Origin: Paraburkholderia megapolitana
Lineage (GTDB): Bacteria; Pseudomonadota; Gammaproteobacteria; Burkholderiales; Burkholderiaceae
NCBI RefSeq assembly: GCF_007556815.1
Contig: NZ_CP041743.1
Location: forward strand, 1 to 64,000
Reading direction: 5' to 3'
Length of the DNA: 64,000 bases
Shown here piece after piece: positions 53,957-62,687 of this stretch. The notes under the pieces were generated by a model that saw nothing but the letters and a program-made list of their open reading frames with translations, searched no databases and was not told the DNA's origin. The position numbers were made by a program, and so were the translations under genes. Within the stretch, counting starts at the first letter, position 1. Every line of letters begins with the position of its first letter.

Positions 53957-54562
53957 CTACGCAGACTTGTGCTGCAGTCCTTCGCTGGATGTGTCGGTGG
54001 AGGCATCGGCAGGCACAGGTGTGCGGGTCGGATCGAAATCGGCCCACCGTCCCTGCTGCCAGCGACCATTCGCCCGTTCGACCTCGACACCGCCCGCTTC
54101 GCGCAGCACACGCGCTGCGAGAGGTTGAGTATCGGGCGACGCATGCACGGCCAGCAGTACGCCCGAGCCGCGCTCCGCGCGATGCACGAACTCACGATGT
54201 TCACGTTTGCCGCCGCCCTGCGTGTGCGACATCGCGCCGACCAACGAGCCGACATAGGCGCCCACACCGGCGGCAACGATCGTCACCAGCAGCGGTACTG
54301 CAAAGGCCGCGAAAATTCCCACGCCCACGATTGCGCCCACCACGGCGCCAATCGTGACGCCCTTGCCCGCACCTTTCGGTGCCTCGGTCGAGGCGGGGTC
54401 ATTGTCCATATCGCCGCCGATCGGGAAGCGTGCATGCTGCCCGCGGGGATTGACGAAAAACAGGGTGACGTCCTCTTCGACGAATCCGCTGTCGAACAAC
54501 CGTTGTGCGACATCCTCGGCAACGGGAAATGTAGTGAAACGTGCTGCGACGATCAGCGACAT
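53957..54562 (-). CDS. Glycine-zipper membrane protein, stress-associated
   Basis: This 201-residue protein has a conserved-looking N-terminus (SLIVAARFTTFPVAEDVAQR, then FFVNPRGQHARFP) and a Gly-rich hydrophobic hairpin near residues 80-125 (GVTIGAVVGAIVGVGIFAAF). The C-terminal ~70 residues are polar and end in a Thr/Ser/Asp tail. GGAGG lies 6 bp before the ATG. This is the layout of hypothetical envelope-stress proteins. A sequence of ~190 bp up to the next gene holds nothing obvious. The function is unknown. Confidence 0.8.
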   Translation of the reverse strand: MSLIVAARFTTFPVAEDVAQRLFDSGFVEEDVTLFFVNPRGQHARFPIGGDMDNDPASTEAPKGAGKGVTIGAVVGAIVGVGIFAAFAVPLLVTIVAAGVGAYVGSLVGAMSHTQGGGKREHREFVHRAERGSGVLLAVHASPDTQPLAARVLREAGGVEVERANGRWQQGRWADFDPTRTPVPADASTDTSSEGLQHKSA

Positions 54563-54754
54563 ATCAGCCTCCTCCATTCGATCCGACGTTCGAAAACGAG
54601 GTTTGCAACGCTGGAGCGTGTACGGCCCCATTCAAGGAATGTTAGACACTGATTCGCCCGCCGGAAGCAAAAAGTGCGGAAAACAGGCAAAAAAGCGGCA
54701 ACCGCGGCGCGGTGAACACTCCGCCGCGCCGGGCTGCCGGACCTGCGCTTCGCG

Positions 54755-55024
54755 TTACTGGCTTGCGCCCGATGCAGCCGCCGGCGCACTCGCGCCCGCA
54801 TCCGCCGACGCACTGTCCGACGGTGCGCTAGCCGCGGCCGTGTCGGACGATGCGCCCGCCGACGGCGCGCTCATCGCACCGCTGCTGGCACTGCTGTCGC
54901 TGCTGCTGGCGCTACTGTCACTGCCGCTGTCCGAGCGTTTGCAACCAGCCGCGCCGAACGCCAGCAGCGCAATCGATGCAGCGATCAGAATGTTTTTCCT
55001 TACCTGTGTCGAGTTCAGATTCAT
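54755..55024 (-). CDS. Small Ser/Ala-rich lipoprotein
   Basis: This 89-residue protein has a lipoprotein signal (RKNILIAASIALLAFGAAGC, with the lipobox Cys at the end) and a ~60-residue low-complexity tail of Ser, Ala, Asp and Gly. It starts at the ATG behind AGGAGG; a longer frame exists upstream but is not convincing. No catalytic motif is present. It probably sits in the outer membrane with the tail in the periplasm. The 233 bp up to the HAD gene contain no other feature that I can identify. Confidence 0.78.
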   Translation of the reverse strand: MNLNSTQVRKNILIAASIALLAFGAAGCKRSDSGSDSSASSSDSSASSGAMSAPSAGASSDTAAASAPSDSASADAGASAPAAASGASQ

Positions 55025-55257
55025 TGCGAGCCCTCCTGGCTTCGTGACAACCCACTGGAGGGCAGCAAACGCCGTGCCGCGTCCCGGTGCGGCCTCGCCC
55101 GGCCCCCTTTCGCCTCGATCGCCTTCGCTGCGCTGCGGCACACAGATGCAACATAGGGAGTGCACGATACGCTCTGCCATCCCTACATTTCCGCCGGCGC
55201 GGATTGCAATCTCTCCCCGCGAATCATGTAAGGTTGCTTCTTTCCACGGAGAACATC

Positions 55258-55932
55258 ATGCGTATCGAAACGTCCTTCCTGTTCGATCTCGACGGCACCC
55301 TCGTCGATAGCGTCTATCAGCACGTCCTCGCCTGGAAGGAGGCGCTCGACCAGGAAGGCATCGAGTTGTCGGTGTGGCGCATTCACCGCAAGATCGGCAT
55401 GAGCGGCGGTCTCTTCACGAACCAGTTGCTGCGTGAAACCGGTGGCGATATCAGTGGCGAGCGGGTCGAGCGGCTGCGCCGCGCACATGCCGAGGCTTAC
55501 ACGCGAATGCGCGCCCAGGTGTGCCCGCTACCGGGCGCGAAGGCCTTGCTCGCAGCATTGACGCAGGCGGGCACGCGCTGGGCCATCGCGACAAGCGGCC
55601 GGATGGAAACCGCGCGCGTCAATCTCGAAGCGCTCGGGGTCGATCCGGACAAGGCGGTCGTCGTCACGCGCGACGACGTCAAATATGCGAAGCCCGACCC
55701 CGACCTGTTCATTGCCGCCGCCCACCGGCTCGGCACGTCGATCGAACACGCAGTCGTGGTCGGCGACAGCATCTGGGACATGCTCGCGGCACGCCGCTGC
55801 CGGGCGCTGGGCGTGGGCCTGCTATCGGGCGGCTACGGCATGGAAGAACTCGAGCGTTCGGGCGCATTGCGCGTCTACGAAGATCCCGCCGACCTGCTGG
55901 ACCATCTCGACGAGGTTGCCGCGCGCCCCTGA
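55258..55932 (+). CDS. HAD-family hydrolase (beta-phosphoglucomutase/phosphatase type)
   Basis: This 224-residue phosphatase has the four HAD motifs: FDLDGTLVDS (nucleophile Asp), ATSGR (motif II), KPDPDLF (motif III Lys) and VVGDSIWDM (motif IV). A helical cap between motifs I and II selects the substrate, a small sugar phosphate or phosphoglycolate-like compound. GGAG precedes the ATG. It is not clearly in an operon; the AraC gene beyond it is convergent. Confidence 0.92.
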   Translation: MRIETSFLFDLDGTLVDSVYQHVLAWKEALDQEGIELSVWRIHRKIGMSGGLFTNQLLRETGGDISGERVERLRRAHAEAYTRMRAQVCPLPGAKALLAALTQAGTRWAIATSGRMETARVNLEALGVDPDKAVVVTRDDVKYAKPDPDLFIAAAHRLGTSIEHAVVVGDSIWDMLAARRCRALGVGLLSGGYGMEELERSGALRVYEDPADLLDHLDEVAARP

Positions 55933-56059
55933 TGCGTAGTAGCGCGGCGTGCTACGTAGCGTCGCTCGAATGTGCCCGAACCGGTGGATCCTGGAAAAGC
56001 TCACCGCAGGACCGTTATATCTCCTGGAAAGACTCACCGGTCGCGCCGCAATCCATGCT

Positions 56060-57022
56060 CTATCCGCCGTCCTTCTGCTGCCGCCGATAGCGCCCCGGCG
56101 TAATCCCGGCGTTCTGCTGGAACGCCTTGCCGAACGCCGCTTCCGATTGATAGCCGACCGCCATGCCGATATCGGCGGCGCTACGCTGCGTGCGCAGCAA
56201 CAGGTCGCTTGCGATCGCCATGCGCAGATGCGTGAGGAAATCCATCACGGTGACACCGGCCCGCTCGTTGAAATGCCGCGCGTAAGTGGCACGCGACATC
56301 GCGGCCACTTCGCCGAGCGTAGCGATCGTCCACGCGCGTTCGGGCTCGTTCATCATCGCCTCGACCGAGGCACGCAGGCGCGCATCGGATAGCAGCGCGA
56401 GTACGCCCGGCGTTACCACCGGGTTCGCCGGGTTCGCCGTGTCGGTAGCGCCGCTGTGCGCACGCAAGGCAAGCGCAAGCAACGCGTGACTGAGCGCCGT
56501 GACGATCGCAAGCGCGCCCGGCTCGCGCCGTTCGGCTTCGCCACGCATCATCGCGATCAATGTCTGCAGCGCGCCTTGCGCATGCGCCCCCGGCAACGAC
56601 ACATGCAGCGGATCGGGCAGCGAGCCCAGCAATAGCGCGGCTGGCCCGTGCGTATAAACGAAACGGCCGCACAGCAGGTCGAGCTCCGCGGTGCCTTCAC
56701 ACGTGCCGTTATGCCTGAGCGGCAGCACACCGTCGTGCGAGAGCGTGAACGGCGCTGCGTCGCGCAACGGCGCAGCCGACCGGTCGCGCAATCGATGCGC
56801 ACCGCCACGCGCAAACAGCAGGAAATCGCCGCGCCGCAGACGTAGCGGCGCCCGGCTCTGCACCGTTTCGACAACACACTCGCCGTCGAGCACCAGATGA
56901 AACGGCGCGATACCCGCCGCCTCGGGCTCATGCTCGACTGCGAACGGCCCGGCGAACAGACAGCGCAGATCGAGGCTGGCTTGCGGACGCGCCAGGTCGA
57001 TCAGGCGGCTCAGTGTATCCAT
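56060..57022 (-). CDS. AraC-family regulator with cupin N-terminus
   Basis: This 320-residue regulator has an N-terminal cupin-type ligand domain (about residues 20-110; FHLVLDGECVVETV, RLRRGDFLLFARGG) and two C-terminal HTH motifs (about 210-320; TIATLGEVAAMSRATYARHF, AADIGMAVGYQSEAAFGKAF). It is divergent from the carboxymuconolactone-decarboxylase-family gene with 116 bp between, so that gene is its likely target. This AraC/AhpD-like pairing is common. Confidence 0.93.
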   Translation of the reverse strand: MDTLSRLIDLARPQASLDLRCLFAGPFAVEHEPEAAGIAPFHLVLDGECVVETVQSRAPLRLRRGDFLLFARGGAHRLRDRSAAPLRDAAPFTLSHDGVLPLRHNGTCEGTAELDLLCGRFVYTHGPAALLLGSLPDPLHVSLPGAHAQGALQTLIAMMRGEAERREPGALAIVTALSHALLALALRAHSGATDTANPANPVVTPGVLALLSDARLRASVEAMMNEPERAWTIATLGEVAAMSRATYARHFNERAGVTVMDFLTHLRMAIASDLLLRTQRSAADIGMAVGYQSEAAFGKAFQQNAGITPGRYRRQQKDGG

Positions 57023-57138
57023 GAGACGATCCCGCTAAAAGTCGAGTCGAACGAGTATTCAGGAGATCGCTGTGACGCGCAATACTGCTGTCAACGCGTG
57101 GGCATCGGGCTCACGTGCTCTCGACAAGGAGCGACATC

Positions 57139-57480
57139 ATGCTGGACTGGATCGACTACCGCAAAGAACTGATGGGCCGTATCGGCGAAATCGCGAAGCT
57201 CTCGCCGGAGACGGTGAAGGCGTATCAGATGTTGTCGTCGGCGGGACAGAAAACCGGTCAGTTCGACGCCAAAACGCGCGAACTGATTGCGCTCGCGGTT
57301 GCCGTGACGCTGCGCTGCGATGGCTGTATCACCGTGCATACCGACGCAGCGCTGAAACACGGCGCCACCCGCGAAGAAATCGCCGAGGCGCTGGGCGTGG
57401 CGATTTCGGTCAATGCGGGTGCGGCACTTGTGTATTCGGCTCGTACGATGGACGCGGTGGCGGCGTATACGGGCGCCTGA
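57139..57480 (+). CDS. Carboxymuconolactone decarboxylase / AhpD-family protein
   Basis: This 113-residue protein has the alkylhydroperoxidase AhpD-like core motif LRCDGCITVHTDAALKHGA, with the redox CxxC and following His. Such proteins reduce peroxides or act in aromatic catabolism. With the CxxC intact, a peroxidase or thiol-redox role is favoured over decarboxylase. AAGGAG precedes the ATG by 6 bp. It is divergent from the AraC regulator gene. Confidence 0.92.
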   Translation: MLDWIDYRKELMGRIGEIAKLSPETVKAYQMLSSAGQKTGQFDAKTRELIALAVAVTLRCDGCITVHTDAALKHGATREEIAEALGVAISVNAGAALVYSARTMDAVAAYTGA

Positions 57481-57575
57481 TTACGCGCGGCAGGCGGAAC
57501 AGCGCGTTGAATCGCGCGCTGCCCGCCGTGTCGTCGTGTTGTTTAAGCGTCTTGCGCCGCGATCCCTGAAACAAA

Positions 57576-60173
57576 TCAGAGCGACTGCAGGAACGCCAGC
57601 AACGCCTGACGATCGTTCGTAGAGAGCGCCAGAAAGCGTTCTCGCGAGCGCGCGGCTTCGCCGTCATGCCACATCACAGCCTCCGTTAGCGTGCGGGCAC
57701 GTCCGTCGTGCAGATAACCGACCGTGCCCGCGCTGCCCATCACCCGCTCCGTGTAACCGATGCCCCAAAGCGGCGGGGTGCGCCACATGTTCCCGCTCGC
57801 GAGACCCTCGGCGTAGTTGTCGGCGAGACCCGGACCCATGTCGTGCAGCAGCAGATCGGTGTAGGGCTTGATCGTCTGGTCGCGCAATTCCTGGAACTCG
57901 TCGCCCGCGCCCGTCTTCATCTGCGCGACGTGACAACTGGCGCAGCGCAACGTCTGGAAAACAGCGGCACCGGCCGCGACCTTGACCGGATCGACGTCGA
58001 GATACGGCAACGGCGATACGCCCTTCGGAAAGCCGCTCTTGATGCTGCGCTGCGCCGGCACCGCGACGAGCGCGAGGTAACGCGAGATCGACAGCAGGTC
58101 CGCGTCGACGAGGCCTTTGTCGGCCGGCGCGGATTTGCATGTAGCAGGTCCAGTCAGACAGACGCGGCTCGGATAGACCGTCGTGGTAACCGACATGTCC
58201 TCGAGCAGCGCTGAAGCAGCTTGATGACGCAGGCTGAACTTGCCCGCCTTCCAGCCGAAACGGCCGAGGCGCACGACACCGCTATCCGGATCGAACACGA
58301 AGTTCGCCTGGCCTTTCACGCCGTCCTCGTCGGGTGTGGTTCGCACGCGCGCCAGTATGTCGGCTTCGGGAATGGCTTCGAGCAAACCCATGCCGATAAT
58401 CGGTTGGGCCGCGCGCAGCGAAACGACTTGCGGTACCGGGCCGTCGAAAGACAACCTGGGCTTGCGCAGTTCGACCGGCGTCCCGTCGGCCAGATACACA
58501 GTGTGCGTATCGAAGCCCGCGACACGTACGCTGTGACCGAGGTCCACCGGCTTGCCGTTGGCACCGTTGCCGTTCATCTGCACCGTCACGCCGTAGTACG
58601 GATCGGGTAACTGCTGCCCCTGGGCATCGATCATCGCGGCACGGACGGCCATCTGGTCCAGACGCTGGTTCAGCAGCGCCGGCGCCGGACTACGCCCGTT
58701 GTTGACGTGACAGGAAAAGCACGAGGACTGGTTGAAACTCGGCCCCTGCAGACCTACGACCGCGGTATCGCGATCGTTGCCCGGTTCGTTGTGTTCGCCG
58801 CTCGTCATGTTGCTATGGAGCAGCCGTCGTCCTTCGACAAAGCGCTGCATGTCCTGCATACCGATATCGTTTTGCTGCTGCTGGAAGATAAACGCGCTGC
58901 CGTCGCTGTAGTCGTACGACACCGAGCCGGTGCCGCCCTGCAATGTCTCGTCCGGCAGGGGTGCATTGTTCAGCCGCGGCTGCACGCCATACCATGGGCG
59001 CAGGCCCGTTCCGACCACGTAGGTTAGTTCGGTGGTGTAGTAGTGATAGGCCCCGTCGTCGCCCACGGCGAGCATCGCTTCCGGTGTTGAAAAGAAGGCC
59101 TGCGTGACTTCGACGGTATCGCCGATTTTCAGCGGGCGCCCCGGGACATTCCGGCCGGCGACAGGCACGCCGGTCACGCCGTTCGTCACCGCATAGTCGT
59201 AGAACTGCGTAGCGCCAGCAACGCTCTTGCTGGGCGCAAGCACGCCGTTGGCGTCGTAGCTGAGCGCGTCGTGGCCAGGAAAGCCATCCACTGTTGCGCT
59301 GCAACCATCGTTGAGCACGGTGTCGGGGTGGAGTAGCGCCCCATTGGGCGGTTTCGGTACGACCGGGCAGTTAGCGGCGTCGACGCCATACAGCGATTGA
59401 TCTTTTAGCTTCCCTGGCGACATCCAGCCGAAACCCGTGACGTTGGCGCTGTCGAAGCGATGGAAGAATGACCGGCCGCCCGCCCGCTGCGCTTCCTGGA
59501 AGTAGTTGTTGATGCGCAAGGTCGGACGGAGCACGCCGGCAACGTGGCTGTTGTCGATGATCTCGACGCCCCACGTGCGGTTCTTGAAGTAGTTCTTCAC
59601 GAAGTCCAGATAGTGGCCTGGTCCCTTGTCTACGGGATTGCCTTTGGCATCGACCGTATCGTTCGGTCCATAGCCGATTTCGTTCCACGTCTCGCCGCGC
59701 TCGCGCGCGTGGCGGTTGCGGCCGACCAGACCGAAGCGGGTCACGAGCGTACCGTCCGGCAACGTGAACTGGGTCGATTCGATCGGCTCTTGCGAGGCGG
59801 GCCACAACGGCACGAGACCTGCGCCGTCACGTGGGAACGGCAACGGCGAGGTTGTGAGCAGGGGGAGTGGTGTCGCTGATCCCGTCGATGGCGACACGAC
59901 CGGCGTCTGGACGAATGCCGCAGGTTTTTCTGCAGACGGATCGGATACCGGATCGGCATTTTCCGGCTGCTCATGGGCAGATGCGGACACAACTGACCGC
60001 GCACTTTCGCTGCTGGAACCGGCACTGTCAGAACTGGATTCGCCGCCGCACGCAGTCAGCAACGCAGCGCCCGCGAGCAGCGTTAAGGCACTAGCGGTTA
60101 GACGGAATGGCGGTAGACGGTCGAGAAAATTTCGCTTCAAGATGCGCTCCTTGGATTCGTTAATATTGAGCAT
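57576..60173 (-). CDS. Di-heme oxidoreductase-family lipoprotein
   Basis: This 865-residue protein has a lipoprotein signal (lipobox in TLLAGAALLTACGG), a Ser/Pro-rich linker of ~80 residues and two CxxCH heme sites: CFSCH near residue 484 and CASCH near 746. It matches the di-heme/thiol oxidoreductase group with DUF1111. Such proteins oxidise or reduce small compounds in the periplasm, with electrons passed to the respiratory chain. The family is usually ~450-500 residues; the N-terminal 350 residues here are additional and unknown. The substrate cannot be predicted. Confidence 0.85.
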   Translation of the reverse strand: MLNINESKERILKRNFLDRLPPFRLTASALTLLAGAALLTACGGESSSDSAGSSSESARSVVSASAHEQPENADPVSDPSAEKPAAFVQTPVVSPSTGSATPLPLLTTSPLPFPRDGAGLVPLWPASQEPIESTQFTLPDGTLVTRFGLVGRNRHARERGETWNEIGYGPNDTVDAKGNPVDKGPGHYLDFVKNYFKNRTWGVEIIDNSHVAGVLRPTLRINNYFQEAQRAGGRSFFHRFDSANVTGFGWMSPGKLKDQSLYGVDAANCPVVPKPPNGALLHPDTVLNDGCSATVDGFPGHDALSYDANGVLAPSKSVAGATQFYDYAVTNGVTGVPVAGRNVPGRPLKIGDTVEVTQAFFSTPEAMLAVGDDGAYHYYTTELTYVVGTGLRPWYGVQPRLNNAPLPDETLQGGTGSVSYDYSDGSAFIFQQQQNDIGMQDMQRFVEGRRLLHSNMTSGEHNEPGNDRDTAVVGLQGPSFNQSSCFSCHVNNGRSPAPALLNQRLDQMAVRAAMIDAQGQQLPDPYYGVTVQMNGNGANGKPVDLGHSVRVAGFDTHTVYLADGTPVELRKPRLSFDGPVPQVVSLRAAQPIIGMGLLEAIPEADILARVRTTPDEDGVKGQANFVFDPDSGVVRLGRFGWKAGKFSLRHQAASALLEDMSVTTTVYPSRVCLTGPATCKSAPADKGLVDADLLSISRYLALVAVPAQRSIKSGFPKGVSPLPYLDVDPVKVAAGAAVFQTLRCASCHVAQMKTGAGDEFQELRDQTIKPYTDLLLHDMGPGLADNYAEGLASGNMWRTPPLWGIGYTERVMGSAGTVGYLHDGRARTLTEAVMWHDGEAARSRERFLALSTNDRQALLAFLQSL

Positions 60174-60638
60174 CCAGATATTGGGATTTTTATTTAATGA
60201 GGCGAATCAATTTTTTAGTAAAGGGCGATCGTGGCGCTTGATGATTAACGGCCACTTCCTGTGTAATAGGAAATACTCGACCGATTCTCCAGGTTTTGTC
60301 GGATATCGCCATGCCCGCTGGATAAATCGATTGGTTTTTATATGCTGATCGATCTCGGAAAGGCTTATGCTGATTTTTGATGGTCTTTTACAATGTCTCT
60401 AAGCGGCACCGTATTTTAGAAGCGTCGCTATTGTGCGATTACGCATATTTATGCGCTCACGTTCCTCACAAACGAATGTGAAGTGCGTGTTAGTGGCTGA
60501 ACTGGGGCAACACTGAAAGCACAATCGTGCTTTGACAAGCTCACGCGATTAACGCGTGAGCTTGTCCCGACATGACGGTTGCGAATCCAGGAATTCGCAC
60601 CGTCTCACGTCCTTGCGAAAGCCAGGCGTTCTGTCGCG
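60174..60638. other. AT-rich gene-free region with palindrome and hairpins
   Basis: No gene is supported. The region is clearly more AT-rich than its flanks from 60174 to about 60470 and should hold the promoter of the di-heme gene. A perfect palindrome CGCATA-TT-TATGCG lies at 60442-60455 and a pair of hairpins at 60516-60566. The words TATGCTGAT recur twice near 60341-60375. Confidence 0.55.
60516..60566 (-). terminator. Two adjacent hairpins beyond the aldo/keto reductase gene
   Basis: A 14-bp perfect stem with a 5-base loop (60534-60547 with 60553-60566) is followed on the minus strand by a second 7-bp stem with a 4-base loop (60516-60522 with 60527-60533), with no gap. They are 72 bp past the reductase stop. 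No T run follows, so these may be a terminator or a processing element. Confidence 0.5.
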
Positions 60639-61688
60639 TCAATCCGGATGTCGTGCCTTTGCGAGCTGTTCACGCCGCGCGTCGCCCTGGCGCGCGAGCA
60701 TCCAGCCAGGATACTCGGCGGGTAGCGTGCTGACTGCATCGAGTTTCGCGAGGTCGTCGGCGCTCAGTTCGACCTGGGTTGCCGCGATGTTGTCGTCGAG
60801 CTGCTCGACTTTCTTCGCCCCGACAATCACCGTCGTCACCACGCGCTGATGCAGCAGCCACGCAAGCGCGATCTGTGCGACCGACACCTGCTTCGCATCG
60901 GCGATGACACGCATCGCGTCGATACAGTCGTAGGCGCGTTCGCGCTGGACCGGCGGAAAATCGAACGTCGTGCGGCGGCTACCCGCCTCGCCCTGCTGCT
61001 CGCGACCGTACTTGCCGCTCAACAAGCCGCCTGCCAGCGGACTCCACACCATCAAGCCAAGACCTTCGCTACGCAACATCGGCACCAGTTCGCGTTCGAG
61101 ATCGCGACCTGCGAGCGTGTAATACGCCTGCAACGTTTCGAAGCGCGCAAGACCGTGTCGTTCCGCCACCCCGAGCGCCTTCACGATCTGCCACGCGGCC
61201 CAGTTCGACACGCCGACGTAGCGCACGTGGCCTTGCTGCACGAGTGTGTCGAGTGCGCGTACCGTTTCTTCGATCGGTGTCGCGGGATCGAAGCCGTGGA
61301 TCTGGTACAGATCCACATGATCGAGTTGCAGGCGCTTCAAACTCGCCTTCACGCCGTCGATGATGTGATAGCGCGACGCTCCGCGCGTATTCGGAGCATC
61401 TCCCGTCGGGCCGAACACCTTGGTCGCGACCACCACGCGATCGCGCGGCACCTTCAGGTTCTTCAGGGCCTGCCCGGTAATCTGCTCGGATAGACCTTGC
61501 GCGTAGACGTCGGCGGTATCGATGAAATTGATGCCCGCATCGAGCGACCGACCGACGAGCTGTTCCGCCTCGTCCTGCTGCAACTTGCCAATGTGCTGAT
61601 AGATGCCCTCGCCACCGCCGAACGTCATGGTGCCGAGGCACAGTTCCGAAACGAATACGCCTGTACGGCCAAGCTGGTTGTATCGCAT
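60639..61688 (-). CDS. Aldo/keto reductase
   Basis: This 349-residue enzyme has the AKR catalytic tetrad: Asp and Tyr in DTADVYAQG, Lys in VVVATKVFG and His in LYQIHGFD. The final third holds the NADPH-binding VIVGAKKVEQLDDNI. It reduces aldehydes or ketones with NADPH, resembling the YajO/Tas-like subgroup. I use the ATG of MRYNQLGRTG; the frame is open upstream but that part is not AKR-like. Confidence 0.92.
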   Translation of the reverse strand: MRYNQLGRTGVFVSELCLGTMTFGGGEGIYQHIGKLQQDEAEQLVGRSLDAGINFIDTADVYAQGLSEQITGQALKNLKVPRDRVVVATKVFGPTGDAPNTRGASRYHIIDGVKASLKRLQLDHVDLYQIHGFDPATPIEETVRALDTLVQQGHVRYVGVSNWAAWQIVKALGVAERHGLARFETLQAYYTLAGRDLERELVPMLRSEGLGLMVWSPLAGGLLSGKYGREQQGEAGSRRTTFDFPPVQRERAYDCIDAMRVIADAKQVSVAQIALAWLLHQRVVTTVIVGAKKVEQLDDNIAATQVELSADDLAKLDAVSTLPAEYPGWMLARQGDARREQLAKARHPD

Positions 61689-61829
61689 TGCCAGAGCCCC
61701 TTTCGTCGAAGAGTCGAAGAGTCGAAGAAAACCGGGGTTCAGCATAGCGCAGCGATGAGAATCCTTCCGCGAACCGGGCAAGCCGACAGTCCGACAATCC
61801 GCCAGCCCGTGCTCGTCAGTGCAACCCGA

Positions 61830-62627
61830 TCAACGGCCGGCGAAGATGTCGCGGTAGCTGCCGTACATCGTCAACACAACCAGCGCGGCAACCAGCGGCG
61901 TCACGACCACGCCACGCACGAGCGGCGGCACGACGGGCGCGAGCAGGACTTCGGCCGCAATCGCGAGCAGGTAGACCGCTGCGACGCGCCAGTTGCGCAG
62001 CACGGCATGCAGGCTTTCGGTCATCGCGTTCCAGGGCGACAGGTTGCGCAACACGACGAGGGCCGGTGCAAACCAGACCACTGCGGCAGCGATGACGAGC
62101 GTCGGCACGGTCACGAGCAACTCGAGCATGTTCGCTGCACCGTAATTCGCACCGTAGGCAATCGACAGGTTGTGCACGCCGTTCGCCGCTACCGAAGTCG
62201 CGACCGTCGTGTGGAATGCGGCCACCGAGATCAGATGTCCGAGACCGACCACGACCATGCCGCACAGCCCGATCGTGAAGAGCGCGCTGCGATGCCCGTT
62301 GACCGCTGTGAGCGTTTCGCCGATCGACCAGGGGCGTGCATTGTGCGAACGCTCCTGCATCAACACCAGTGCCGCAACGATTACCGGCACGACGAGCGCT
62401 GCGAGCAGGCGCAGCGGCGGTACGAGTTCGAGCAGTGTCGCGAGATCGGCGCAACCGAGGATCGCCGCGACCCACAGCAACGGCCGTGCGCGAACGAGGC
62501 CGAATCCTTCTGCGAGCCAGTCGACGATGCGCGACGGATGGACACCGCGGCTGCCGGAGAAGGCGAACCCGGCGGAACGTTGGGGACGTACTGCGTTGAC
62601 CGTGCTGCTTGTGGAATGCGTGTTCAT
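61830..62627 (-). CDS. BPSS1780-type membrane protein
   Basis: This 265-residue protein has a polar N-terminus (~35 residues) and about six hydrophobic segments (LLRLLAALVVPVIVAALVLM-like; AAAVVWFAPALVVLRNLSPW). The WFAPALVV...PWNAM stretch is typical of the BPSS1780/YfeH-like membrane proteins of Burkholderiales. I start it at the ATG preceded by AAGGA; an ATG six codons upstream is also open. No function is established. It is transcribed in the same direction as the DUF1700 gene. Confidence 0.85.
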   Translation of the reverse strand: MNTHSTSSTVNAVRPQRSAGFAFSGSRGVHPSRIVDWLAEGFGLVRARPLLWVAAILGCADLATLLELVPPLRLLAALVVPVIVAALVLMQERSHNARPWSIGETLTAVNGHRSALFTIGLCGMVVVGLGHLISVAAFHTTVATSVAANGVHNLSIAYGANYGAANMLELLVTVPTLVIAAAVVWFAPALVVLRNLSPWNAMTESLHAVLRNWRVAAVYLLAIAAEVLLAPVVPPLVRGVVVTPLVAALVVLTMYGSYRDIFAGR

Positions 62628-62687
62628 GACCGTTTCCTTTTTCATCGCAAGGGGGATACAGACATCGTTGAGTGATGCGCGGCTCGC

